Source: CAWBYL01 sp963793025 (GTDB taxonomy: Bacteria; Actinomycetota; Acidimicrobiia; Acidimicrobiales; Acidimicrobilacustridaceae). Taken from it: 64,000 bases of DNA. The DNA lies in assembly GCA_963793025.1 (NCBI GenBank), contig CAWBYL010000002.1, forward strand, positions 248,001 through 312,000, in the 5' to 3' direction. A model generated the notes under the pieces. The model ran no database searches, was not told where the DNA came from, and saw only the letters and a list, made by a program, of their open reading frames with translations. Below are positions 17,035-25,702 of the stretch, one piece after another. The position numbers and the translations under genes were made by a program. Each line of letters opens with the position of its first letter. Positions within the stretch are counted from its first letter, which is position 1.

Positions 17035-18027
17035 TCAGCTGGCGGAGGAGCGGGCCAGGTCGGCCAGGAGGGCGTGGGTGCGAGCGAGGCTCGCGGTCCG
17101 CTCGGCAGCGTCGTCGCCGATGGGGAACGTCATGGCGGCCAGGTCGGTGACGCCCGCCGCCTCGTAGCGCTCGAGGCGCTCGGCCACCTGGGCCTCCGTT
17201 CCGATCACTGCGATCTGCTCGGGCGCGCCTGACTCGCCGCGCGCCAGCATGCGGGCGTAGGTCGGTATGTCGCGGTACATCCCGTAGCGGCGTCGGGCCA
17301 CGGCGAGACCGGCTTCGAGGTCGTCGCACACCGCGAGGGGCAGCCCGGCGATGACCCTCGGCATCGGCCGACCAGCTGTCTCCGAGGCCTCTCGGAGACG
17401 AGGGACCACGTGGGTGCGGTGCGTGTGCTCGTCGGCCATCCAGGTGATGGTTCCCTCCGCGCGTTCCCCGGCCAGCTTCAACATGAGCGGCGCCAGCGCG
17501 GCGAGGTAGATCGGTACCGGCGTCGCCCCGGGGACGTCGAGGATGGCGTCGACCGGGTACTGCTCGCCCTCGTGCACCACGACGCCACCCATGCCGTGCG
17601 GGCCCCCACCGGTGGCGTTGGCTTCGGCCTGGGCGGCGGAGCAGGCGTCGAGCACGCCGACGTACTCGCGCATGTGGTGGATGACGCCCTCGTAGCTGGC
17701 TCCGTACCACTTCTCGGCCACGCTCTGGTGGGACGGGCCGATGCCGAGCAGCAGTCGCCCGCCGCAGGCGGCCTGGGTGGTGAGGGCGTGCTGGGCCAGG
17801 CCGTAGGGGTGATGGGACCAGGTCGGCACCACGGCGGTTCCGAGCTCGATCCGCTCCGTCTCACGCCCGGCGAGAGCCAGGGCGGTGAGGGCGTCCAGGC
17901 TCCACGGGACGTGGGGCACCCAGCCCGTGTGGATGCCGTTCTGGTCGGCCCAGCGGGCCTGCGCCACCAAGGCGTCGACCGTCGACCCCTGAGCTCCCGT
18001 CTCGGCGATGAACATCCCGATGCGCAC
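17035..18027 (-). CDS. LLM-class flavin-dependent oxidoreductase
   Basis: 330 residues from a GTG at 18027, preceded by AGGAG five bases upstream; the frame stays open further upstream only as a shadow of the neighbouring gene. Luciferase-like features: VRIGMFIAETGAQGSTVDALVAQARWADQNGIHTGWVPHV, GTAVVPTWSHHPYGLAQHALT and GRLLLGIGPSHQSVAEKWYG, a layout common in F420-dependent enzymes of actinobacteria. It starts 19 bases after the CoxL-like gene ends, so the two probably form one operon under the TetR-type regulator. Confidence 0.88.
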   Translation of the reverse strand: MRIGMFIAETGAQGSTVDALVAQARWADQNGIHTGWVPHVPWSLDALTALALAGRETERIELGTAVVPTWSHHPYGLAQHALTTQAACGGRLLLGIGPSHQSVAEKWYGASYEGVIHHMREYVGVLDACSAAQAEANATGGGPHGMGGVVVHEGEQYPVDAILDVPGATPVPIYLAALAPLMLKLAGERAEGTITWMADEHTHRTHVVPRLREASETAGRPMPRVIAGLPLAVCDDLEAGLAVARRRYGMYRDIPTYARMLARGESGAPEQIAVIGTEAQVAERLERYEAAGVTDLAAMTFPIGDDAAERTASLARTHALLADLARSSAS

Positions 18028-18046
18028 GCGGTCTCCTGTTGGTTGG

Positions 18047-20291
18047 TCAGTCCTGTAGTGCTCGCCACACCCGCTCGGGCGTGACCGGCAGATCGAGATG
18101 GCGGACGCCGAGGTGGGCGAGGGCGTCGACCACGGCGTTCTGCACGGCGGGCGTGGATCCGATGGTGCCCGACTCGCCGATGCCCTTGGCGCCGAGTGGG
18201 TTGTTGGGCGTGGGGGTCTCCATCTCGACCCGTTCGAAGTCGGGCAGCTCGGCCGCCGAGGGCATGGCGTAGTCGATGAAGGTGGCGGTGAGGGGGTTGC
18301 CGTCGGTGTCGAAGCGGACCTCCTCGAACAGCGCCTGAGCCGCGCCCTGGGCCAGACCGCCGTGGACCTGGCCGTCGACGATGAGGGGGTTGAGGATGCG
18401 GCCGGCGTCGTCGCAGGCCACCAGACGGAGGAGGTCGACCTTGCCCGTCTCGCGGTCGACCTCGACGACGGCGACGTGGGCCCCGAACGGGAAGCTGGGC
18501 CCGGGGGCGTCGAAATCGGAGAGACCGACCAACGGTGAGTCGGTGACGGCACCGGCCAACTCGTCCCAGCCGACGGTGACGGCCGGGGTGCCGGCCACGT
18601 GGAACTGGCCGCGATCGGCGTCGAGCACCACGTCGGCCACGCTGGCCTCGAGCCGGTCGGCCGCTCGCCCCCGAGCCAGGTCGACGAGCTTGGCGCTGGC
18701 GTCGTCGACCGCCGCACCGGCCACCTGCAACGAGCGTGATCCGCCGGTCACCTCGCCGGACGGCACCACGTCGGTGTCGCCGTAGACGACCTCGATGCGG
18801 TCGAGCGGGAGCCCGGTGCGTTCGGCGACGAGCATCGCCCACGAGGTGACGTGGCCCTGGCCGTAGGGGTTCGAGCCGGTGACGACGAGGGCGGTGCCGT
18901 CGGGCCGCAGCTCCACCGAGCCGTACTCCTTGCCCCCGGTCATGGCCGTGACCTCGACGTAGCAGGCGATACCGATGCCGAGCATCCGGGTGGTGCCGTC
19001 GGTCCGACGCTTCTCCTGCTCAGCTCGGAGTTGGGCGTACCCGGCGGCGTCGAGCGCCCGTTCGAGGGCGCCCACGTAGTCGCCGCAGTCGTAGGTCGTT
19101 CCCACAGGGGTGACGAACGGCGTGGAGAACGGAGGGATGAAGTTCCGGCGGCGCACGTCGGCCGGGTCGAGGCCGGCCTCGGCGGCGAAGAGGTCGACGG
19201 CCCGTTCGAGGGCGGCGGCCGACTCCGGGCGGCCGGCCCCTCGATAGGCGCCGGTGGGGGTGGTGGTGGTGACCACGGAACGGGAGCTGAACTCGACCTG
19301 ACGGGATCTCGTAGACACCGGTGGCCATGATCCGGGTGGCGAACGGGAGGATGGCGCCCATGTTCGGGTAGGCGCCGCTGTCCTGCACCAGGTGGATGCG
19401 GTAGGCCTGCAGGTCGCCGTCGGCACTTCCGCCGAGCGTGATGGTCTGGATCTGGCCTCGTCCGTGGTTCATGGCCACGAGGTTCTCCGAGCGGGTCTCG
19501 ACCCAGCGCACGGGCCGACCGGTGCGGCGGGCGAGCTCCGGGAGCAGGAGCGACTCGGCCGGGGCCTGGGCCTTGGCTCCGAAGCCGCCGCCGACGTCGG
19601 GGCAGATCACCCGGACCTCCTCGGGCGCCAGCCCGTAGAGCTCGGCCACCGCCGTGCGGATGGGGTGGGGTCCCTGGCAGCCGATCTCCAACACCAGACG
19701 ACCGTCGGCCCACCACGCCATCGCGCTGCGGGGTTCGATGGGAGCGGGGGCCAGGCGCTGGTTGACGATCTCGGCGGTGACCACCACGTCGCAGTCGTCG
19801 AAGGAGATGGGTTCGCCGTGGTGGTCGATGGCCATGGCCACGTTGGTGCCGGCCGACGGGTGCAACACGATGGCGTCGTCGAGTGAGGCCCACGGGTCGA
19901 CCAGCGCGTCGAGCGGGTCGATCTCGACGATGACCGATTCGGCGGCGTCGATGGCGGCCACCCGGGTCTCGGCCACGACGGCCACGATCGGTTCGCCGAC
20001 GAAGCGAACGGTGTCGGTGGCGAGCAGCGGCCGGGACATGTTCTGGTCGACGATCACCAACGGGAAGATGTGAGGGAGGTCGATGTCGGCGGCGGTCACC
20101 ACCGCCACCACGCCGGGCCGGGTGCGGGCCTCGTCCACGTCGATGGCGACGACGCGCCCGTGGGCCACGGTGGACCGCACGTACACCGCGTGCAGGGCGC
20201 CGGGGGAGGGCACGTCCTCCACGTAGGTGCCCCCCTCGGTGAGCAATGCGGGGTCTTCGCGACGTACGACTCGATGGCCGAGGATGCTCAT
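18047..20291 (-). CDS. Form-II CoxL-like xanthine dehydrogenase family molybdopterin-binding subunit (frameshifted)
   Basis: A molybdenum hydroxylase large subunit, 747 residues after correction. The N-terminal part has GTYVEDVPSPGALHAVYVRSTVAHGRV, the Mo-cofactor segment VGGGFGAKAQ and MNHGRGQIQT. The second frame carries the active-site loop AYRGAGR, the form-II CoxL signature rather than the CO-oxidising AYxCSFR loop, and the catalytic Glu in KGIGESGTIG. The frames join at 19303-19305, where one surplus G (C on the coding strand) breaks EIxRQVEFSSRSVV. No FAD-binding (CoxM-like) or iron-sulfur (CoxS-like) gene is adjacent, unlike typical operons. Substrate unknown; CO oxidation is unlikely. 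Confidence 0.88.
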
Positions 20292-20326
20292 CCGTCGGAA
20301 GCTACCGGGTGGCCGATGTCACTGCA

Positions 20327-20346
20327 CTGAGTGAGCGCTCACTCAG
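20327..20346. promoter_or_regulatory. Perfect 20-bp palindrome, probable TetR operator
   Basis: CTGAGTGAGC/GCTCACTCAG is a perfect 20-bp palindrome in the gap between the divergent CoxL-like gene (start 20291) and the TetR-type gene (GTG 20360). Size, symmetry and position fit a TetR-family autorepressor site that would control both directions. Confidence 0.8.
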
Positions 20347-20359
20347 GTATGGTTCTCGT

Positions 20360-20977
20360 GTGCCTGCCGCCGCCACGACCGAGAGCAGGGGTGGGACCCG
20401 TCGGGCCGCCGCCCTACCACCCGACGAACGCCGGGCCGCCATCATCCGGGCCACGGTGAAGCTCGTGCTCGAGCACGGGCCGGCCATCACCACCCGGCAG
20501 ATCGCCGAGGCCGCGGGCATCGCCGAGGGCACGATCTTCCGGGTCTTCCCCGACAAGGAGACGGTCCTGCGGTCCTCGGTCGAGGCCGTCTTCGACCCGA
20601 TCCACACCGAGGCGGAGCTGGCCGCCATCGACGCTGACCTCTCGCTCGAGAAGCGCCTGTTGGCCGCGGTCGCCATCCTCCAGCGCCGCTTCTCCGTGAT
20701 CTGGCGCCTCATCCCCGCGGCCAAGGACCTGGGCGTGCTCCAGGAGGGCCGCCACCGGGCGCCCAACGAAGCCGCCCTGGCCGCTCTGCTCGAGCCGTTC
20801 GTCTCCGAGCTCAGGCTGGACACCGCGGCCTGCGCCCACCAGCTCCGGGTGCTCACCTTGGCCGCCAGCCACCCCGTGTTCAACGAGGACGGTCCCCTCG
20901 CTCCCGAGGACGTCGTCGCCCTGTTCCTCGACGGTGTTCGTTCCCATCCCCCGGCCCCTCCGGAGCCCTCGTGCTGA
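20360..20977 (+). CDS. TetR/AcrR family transcriptional regulator
   Basis: 205 residues from GTG 20360. An upstream reading in the same frame would cross the operator and add a non-homologous leader, so the downstream start is preferred. The N-terminal helix-turn-helix reads AAIIRATVKLVLEHGPAITTRQIAEAAGIAEGTIFRVFPDKETVL, a textbook TetR motif. The C-terminal ligand domain is unclassified. It is divergent from the CoxL-like/LLM operon and overlaps the first exporter gene downstream by 7 nt, so it probably represses both the oxidoreductase operon and the exporter. Confidence 0.93.
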   Translation: MPAAATTESRGGTRRAAALPPDERRAAIIRATVKLVLEHGPAITTRQIAEAAGIAEGTIFRVFPDKETVLRSSVEAVFDPIHTEAELAAIDADLSLEKRLLAAVAILQRRFSVIWRLIPAAKDLGVLQEGRHRAPNEAALAALLEPFVSELRLDTAACAHQLRVLTLAASHPVFNEDGPLAPEDVVALFLDGVRSHPPAPPEPSC

Positions 20978-22707
20978 TCCGTCTCTTCCGCACCCACCTG
21001 ATCGGTGGCTACCGGACCCTGCTCATCTTGTTGGTCGCACTCCAGTTCGTGCAGGCCTCGTGCACGTTGTTGTTGCCGGCCATCAACGCCGCTGTCATCG
21101 ACGACGGCGTGCTCACGGGTGACACCGCCGTCATCTGGCGCCTCGGTGGCGTGATGGTCGGGGTCGCCGGCGTGCAGATGGTCTTCGCCGTGGCCGCCAT
21201 GTGGGTGGCGGCCCGGGCCGCCATGGGCTTCGGCCGCGACCTGCGCAGCGACCTGTTCCACCGGGTCACCTCGTTCTCCCAGCGGGAGGTGAACCTGCTC
21301 GGCGCCCCTTCCCTCATCACCCGCGTCACCAACGACGTGCAGCAGGTCCAGCTGCTCGGGGTGATGATGTGCTCGATGGCCATCACCGCGCCCCTCATGG
21401 CCATCGGTGGGGTCATCATGGCCCTGCGCGAGGACGTGGGCCTCTCGGCCATCCTGCTCGTCAGCCTTCCGGTCCTGGTCGTGATCCTCTTCGCCATGAT
21501 CGGGAGGATGGTGCCCACCTTCCGGCTCATGCAGGAGCGCATCGACGGCATCAACCGGGTGATGCGCGAGCAGCTCGTCGGCATCCGCGTGGTCCGCGCC
21601 TTCGTTCGCGAGCCCGAGGAGACGGCCCGCTTCGACGGGGTCAACGTCCCGCTCACCGAGACCTCGCTCAAGGCCGGTCGCCTGATGGCGCTGATGTTCC
21701 CGGTCGTGATGTTCGTGGTGAACGCCTCGAGCGTGGCCGTGATCTGGTTCGGTGCGGGTCGCATCCAGAGCGGCAGCATGACCATCGGTGCCATGGTCGC
21801 CTTCCTGAGCTACTTCACCATGATCCTCATGTCGATCATGATGGCGTCGTTCGTCCTGCTGATGGCCCCCCGGGCCTCGGTGAGCGCCGAGCGCATCGTC
21901 GAGGTGCTCGAGACCGACACGAGCGTCCACCTCTCCCCGAATCCGGCCAGCGGGGTGAACGGCACGGGCACCCTCGAGTTGCGCAACGTCAGCTTCGGGT
22001 ACCCGGGAGCCGACGAACCGGTCCTCGACCACATCTCGTTCACCTCCCGCCCGGGAGAGATGACCGCCATCATCGGCAGCACCGGGGCGGGCAAGTCGAC
22101 CCTGGTCGACCTGATCCCCCGCCTCGTCGACGTCACCGCCGGAGCGGTCCTCGTCGACGGTGTCGACGTACGCGACCTGGACCCGGAGATGTTGTGGCGT
22201 CGGGTCGGCGTCGTCCCCCAGAAGCCGTACCTGTTCACGGGCACGGTGGCCAGCAACCTGCGCTACGGGCACGAGGAGGCCACCGAGGACGAGATGTGGG
22301 CCGCCCTGGACGTGGCTCAGGCCTCCGACTTCGTCCGCCAGATGGGTGGCCTCGACGCACCCATCGCCCAAGGCGGGTCGAACGTGTCCGGCGGGCAGCG
22401 CCAACGTCTCTCGATCGCCCGGGCCATCATCGGCAAGCCCGAGATCTACGTGTTCGACGACTCGTTCTCGGCCCTCGACCTGGCTACCGACGCCCGCCTC
22501 CGGGCGGCTCTCGCCCCCTGGACCGTCGGCGCCACCGTGGTGGTGGTCGCCCAGCGCGTCTCCACCATCATCAACGCCGACCAGATCATCGTCCTCGAGA
22601 ACGGCGAGATGGTGGGGATCGGTCCCCACGCCGACCTCCTCGAGCGTTGTCCGACCTACGCCGAGATCGTGGCGTCCCAGACCAAGCAGCAGGAGGCGGC
22701 GGCGTGA
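20971..22707 (+). CDS. ABC exporter, degenerate-site half (heterodimeric type)
   Basis: 578 residues: a six-helix type-I exporter membrane domain (about 1-310) and a C-terminal ATPase domain. Walker A is GSTGAGKSTL, signature VSGGQRQRLSIARA and Walker B IYVFDDSFSALD. The residue after Walker B is Asp rather than the catalytic Glu, the mark of the degenerate partner in heterodimeric exporters such as TM287/288 or LmrCD. The H-loop His is replaced (VVVAQRVSTI), consistent with a non-hydrolysing site. It overlaps the TetR-type gene by 7 nt and the partner subunit by 4 nt. Likely drug or lipid export. Confidence 0.93.
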   Translation: MLIRLFRTHLIGGYRTLLILLVALQFVQASCTLLLPAINAAVIDDGVLTGDTAVIWRLGGVMVGVAGVQMVFAVAAMWVAARAAMGFGRDLRSDLFHRVTSFSQREVNLLGAPSLITRVTNDVQQVQLLGVMMCSMAITAPLMAIGGVIMALREDVGLSAILLVSLPVLVVILFAMIGRMVPTFRLMQERIDGINRVMREQLVGIRVVRAFVREPEETARFDGVNVPLTETSLKAGRLMALMFPVVMFVVNASSVAVIWFGAGRIQSGSMTIGAMVAFLSYFTMILMSIMMASFVLLMAPRASVSAERIVEVLETDTSVHLSPNPASGVNGTGTLELRNVSFGYPGADEPVLDHISFTSRPGEMTAIIGSTGAGKSTLVDLIPRLVDVTAGAVLVDGVDVRDLDPEMLWRRVGVVPQKPYLFTGTVASNLRYGHEEATEDEMWAALDVAQASDFVRQMGGLDAPIAQGGSNVSGGQRQRLSIARAIIGKPEIYVFDDSFSALDLATDARLRAALAPWTVGATVVVVAQRVSTIINADQIIVLENGEMVGIGPHADLLERCPTYAEIVASQTKQQEAAA

Positions 22708-24584
22708 GCGACACGACCACCGAACGCCCCGCCGACGACCTCGGCGACGACGATCGGCCCTCGACCCCGGCGCCCATCATCACCGGCCCCCGCATGTCGA
22801 ACATCCCGGGCGAGCAGTCCCGCGACTTCGGCCATGCCGTGCGCCGCACGCTCTGGCGCCTCCGCCAGGAGCGGATCCACGTCTCCGGTGTGGTGGTGTT
22901 GGCCGCGATCGCCGTGGGCATGCAGGTGGTGGGCCCGAAGATCCTCGGGCACGCCACCAACATCATCGTGGCCGGCCTGCAGACCGGCAGCTGGGACTTC
23001 ACCGCCATCCACCTCACGCTGCTGCTCGCCGCCGCGCTCTACGCCGGGGCCGGAGCGCTCACCTATCTGCAGGCGTGGTTGCTGGCCGGCATCGTGCAGG
23101 GCGCCATGTCGCGCCTGCGCTCCGACGTCGAGGCCAAGATCAACCGCCTGCCCCTGTCCTACGTCGATCGTCAGGCCCGGGGCGACATGCTCAGCCGGGT
23201 CACCAACGACATCGACAACATGGCTCAGAGCCTGCAGCAGACGCTCAGCAACATGCTCACCGCGGCACTCACCATCATCGGCGTGGTCATCATGATGCTC
23301 ACGATCTCGCCGGTGCTGGCTTGCGTCTCCCTGGTGGTGATCCCCTTCTCGCTGCTGCTCACGCGCATCGTGGCGGCCCGCTCCCGCACCCGGTTCAACT
23401 CGCAGTGGCGCCACACCGGCGAGCTCAACGCCCTGGTCGAGGAGTCGATCACCGGTCACGCCATCGTGAAGGCGTTCGGCCGCCAGCAGGAGGTCGAGGC
23501 CCGCTTCCGCGAGACCAACGAGATGATGTACGAGGCCAGCGCGTCGGCGCAGTTCTTCTCCGGGTCGATGCAGCCGATCATGATGTTCGTCGGCAACCTC
23601 AACTTCATCATCGTCGCCGTCTTCGGCGGTCTCCGGGTGGCCAGCGGCCAGCTCAGCATCGGCGACGTGCAGGCGTTCATCCAGTACTCCCGCCAGCTGC
23701 AGATGCCGCTCAGCCAGGTCGCCTCGATGTTCAACGTCTTCCAGTCGGGCATCGCCTCGGCCGAGCGGGTCTTCGACTTCCTCGACGCCGAGGAGGAGGA
23801 GCCCGACACCGACGCCGCCCCCCTCGAAGGCGCTCCGATCGGCCGGGTGGCCTTCGAGAACGTGGTGTTCTCCTACACCCCCGATCGTCCTCTCATCGAC
23901 GGTCTGTCCTTCACGGCCGAGCCGGGTCAGACCGTGGCCATCGTGGGGCCCACCGGCGCGGGCAAGACCACGCTGGTGAACCTGCTGATGCGCTTCTACG
24001 ACGTCGGCGAGGGCCGCATCACCGTGGACGGCCGCGACATCCGGGAGCTGCGACGGGCCGACCTGCGCTCGATGATGGGCATGGTCCTCCAGGACACCTG
24101 GCTGTTCGGCGGCACCGTCCGCGAGAACATCGCCTACGGCAACCCGACGGCCGGGGAGCACAAGCTGATGGAAGCGGCGAGGGCCACCTACGTGGACCGC
24201 TTCGTGCACTCGCTCCCCGACGGCTACGACACGATCCTCGACGAGGAGCACGGCACGGTGAGCGCCGGCGAGATGCAGCTGCTCACCATCGCCCGGGCCT
24301 TCCTGGCCGATCCGGCGATCCTCATCCTGGACGAGGCCACCAGCTCGGTGGACACCCGCACCGAGGTCCTCATCCAGCACGCCATGGCGGCGCTGCGCTC
24401 GAACCGCACGAGCTTCGTGATCGCCCACCGCCTGTCCACCATCCGCGATGCCGACATCATCCTCGTGATGCAGGACGGCAACATCGTGGAGCAGGGCAAC
24501 CACGACGAGCTGCTCGATCGGGAAGGTGCCTACGCCGAGCTCTACAACGCCCAGTTCGCCGGCGCCGCCACCGACGTCACCTGA
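22704..24584 (+). CDS. ABC exporter, catalytic half (heterodimeric type)
   Basis: 626 residues from a GTG overlapping the previous stop by 4 nt. An N-terminal acidic/proline leader of about 45 residues precedes six membrane helices (VSGVVVLAAIAVGMQVVGPKIL onward). The ATPase domain has Walker A GPTGAGKTTL, Walker B ILILDEATSSVD with the catalytic Glu, and an intact H-loop (FVIAHRLSTIRDAD). Its ABC signature is atypical (VSAGEMQLLTIARA instead of LSGGQ), which complements the Asp-containing site of the partner, as in the TM287/288 class. The long leader is unusual. Confidence 0.93.
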   Translation: MSDTTTERPADDLGDDDRPSTPAPIITGPRMSNIPGEQSRDFGHAVRRTLWRLRQERIHVSGVVVLAAIAVGMQVVGPKILGHATNIIVAGLQTGSWDFTAIHLTLLLAAALYAGAGALTYLQAWLLAGIVQGAMSRLRSDVEAKINRLPLSYVDRQARGDMLSRVTNDIDNMAQSLQQTLSNMLTAALTIIGVVIMMLTISPVLACVSLVVIPFSLLLTRIVAARSRTRFNSQWRHTGELNALVEESITGHAIVKAFGRQQEVEARFRETNEMMYEASASAQFFSGSMQPIMMFVGNLNFIIVAVFGGLRVASGQLSIGDVQAFIQYSRQLQMPLSQVASMFNVFQSGIASAERVFDFLDAEEEEPDTDAAPLEGAPIGRVAFENVVFSYTPDRPLIDGLSFTAEPGQTVAIVGPTGAGKTTLVNLLMRFYDVGEGRITVDGRDIRELRRADLRSMMGMVLQDTWLFGGTVRENIAYGNPTAGEHKLMEAARATYVDRFVHSLPDGYDTILDEEHGTVSAGEMQLLTIARAFLADPAILILDEATSSVDTRTEVLIQHAMAALRSNRTSFVIAHRLSTIRDADIILVMQDGNIVEQGNHDELLDREGAYAELYNAQFAGAATDVT

Positions 24585-24601
24585 TCGCTCGAGCCCTCCC
24601 T

Positions 24602-24655
24602 CCACCACCCCCGCTGGTTCAGCACGTCACCCCAGACGGGACGTACTGAACCAAC
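24602..24655. repeat. Palindromic intergenic element, copy 1 (GGTTCAG family)
   Basis: Inverted arms at 24615-24628 (TGGTTCAGCACGTC) and 24640-24653 (GACGTACTGAACCA), 13 of 14 pairs. It starts 18 bases after the exporter stop and may act as its terminator. The first 29 bases (24602-24630) recur in inverted orientation at 25652-25680 with one difference. Confidence 0.75.
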
Positions 24656-24850
24656 CGATCAGGGCGGTTGGCTGACCGACCTCGGCGTCGGGCGAACCGG
24701 CGGTGTTCGCGGTCGAGAGACCTGGATCCTCGGTATGGTCGCCTTGCCCTCGATGGCCTTCAGCGAGTCCAATCGGGTGAGGCTCTCCTCAGTGGTGGGA
24801 GCACCGACGGAGGGCGGCACTCGCCTTCACACGACACACGGGGAGCAGAC

Positions 24851-25606
24851 ATGCAGCGGTTCGAGGAGAAGGTCGTCCTGGTCACGGGCGCGGCGTCGGG
24901 GATCGGCCGGGCCACGGTCGAGCGTCTGGCCGAGGAGGGGGCCACCCTGGCCTGCCTCGACGTGCAGGCCGACGCCGTCGAGGAGGTCGCCGAGCTCGCT
25001 CGCAAGGCCGGAGTCGACGCTCGGGCCTGGGTGTGCGACGTGGCCGACGAGGCCGCCGTCGATCGGGTCGTGGCCGAGGTCGTCGGCGCCTTCGGGCGCC
25101 TCGACGTGCTCTGCAACATCGCCGGGATCATGCGCTGCGCCCACAGCCACGAAGTGCCGACCGAGCAGTGGGACCAGGTGATCGGCATCAACCTCACCGG
25201 CACGTTCTTCGTGACTCGTGCGTGCCTGCCTCACCTGCTCGAGACCAAGGGCAACATCGTGATGGCCGCCTCGACCTCGAGTCTCTCGGGGCACCCGTAC
25301 ATGCTCGCCTACGCCGCCTCGAAGGGCGCCATCATGGCCATGACGTACACGCTGGCCGTCGAGTACGCCAAGCGGGGCCTGCGGGTGAACGCGGTGGCCC
25401 CGGGCGGCATCGAGACGCCCCTCAGCTCGGCGACCGGCGGCATGCTCCCGCCGGACTCGGACTGGGAGCTGTTCGGCCGGATCTCGCCGGTCGACCAGTT
25501 CCGTGGGCCCGAGACGGTGGCCGGGACGATTGCCTTCCTCGCCTCCGACGACGCCGTCCACGTCAACGGCGAATACGTGCGCGTCGACGGCGCCACCCTG
25601 GCCTGA
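24851..25606 (+). CDS. Short-chain dehydrogenase/reductase
   Basis: 251 residues from ATG 24851, preceded by a GGGAG-type site. Classical SDR motifs: VTGAASGIGRATVE (about 12-25), CNIAGIM, catalytic Ser in AASTSSLSG and YAASK (Tyr and Lys). VNAVAPGGIETPL is the usual C-terminal substrate-loop lead. It belongs to the large FabG-like group acting on hydroxyacyl or alicyclic alcohol substrates. The gene stands alone between two inverted copies of the same intergenic palindrome and is convergent with the PhyH gene. Confidence 0.92.
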   Translation: MQRFEEKVVLVTGAASGIGRATVERLAEEGATLACLDVQADAVEEVAELARKAGVDARAWVCDVADEAAVDRVVAEVVGAFGRLDVLCNIAGIMRCAHSHEVPTEQWDQVIGINLTGTFFVTRACLPHLLETKGNIVMAASTSSLSGHPYMLAYAASKGAIMAMTYTLAVEYAKRGLRVNAVAPGGIETPLSSATGGMLPPDSDWELFGRISPVDQFRGPETVAGTIAFLASDDAVHVNGEYVRVDGATLA

Positions 25607-25625
25607 CCCGCCAGCCCCACGAGCC

Positions 25626-25680
25626 CGATGGTTCAGTTCGTGACCCTGCGTGTGACGTGCTGAACCACCGGGGGTGGTGG
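25626..25680. repeat. Palindromic intergenic element, copy 2 (inverted)
   Basis: Imperfect inverted arms around GGTTCAG (25626-25643) and CTGAACC (25652-25670). The right 29 bases (25652-25680) are the reverse complement of 24602-24630 with a single difference. It sits between the convergent SDR and PhyH genes. Confidence 0.75.
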
Positions 25681-25702
25681 TTCTCGGGGTGAGCGGACCC
25701 CG

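Noticed and set aside
18047..20291. Carbon monoxide dehydrogenase large subunit
   Set aside because: The active-site loop is AYRGAGR (form II), not AYxCSFR, and there are no coxM/coxS partners; CO oxidation is not supported.
20302..22629. Very long minus-strand open frame (about 775 codons) opposite the TetR and exporter genes
   Set aside because: His/Gly/Asp/Glu-rich translation typical of the antisense of high-GC genes. The plus strand encodes clear TetR and ABC proteins.
22656..24608. Minus-strand open frame of about 650 codons opposite the second exporter subunit
   Set aside because: Composition bias only, no recognisable domain; antisense of a well-defined ABC gene.
24602..25680. Insertion sequence with 29-bp terminal inverted repeats
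   Set aside because: No transposase and no target duplication. Each repeat is itself palindromic, so an intergenic REP-like family explains it better. Kept as a finding, not as a mobile element.
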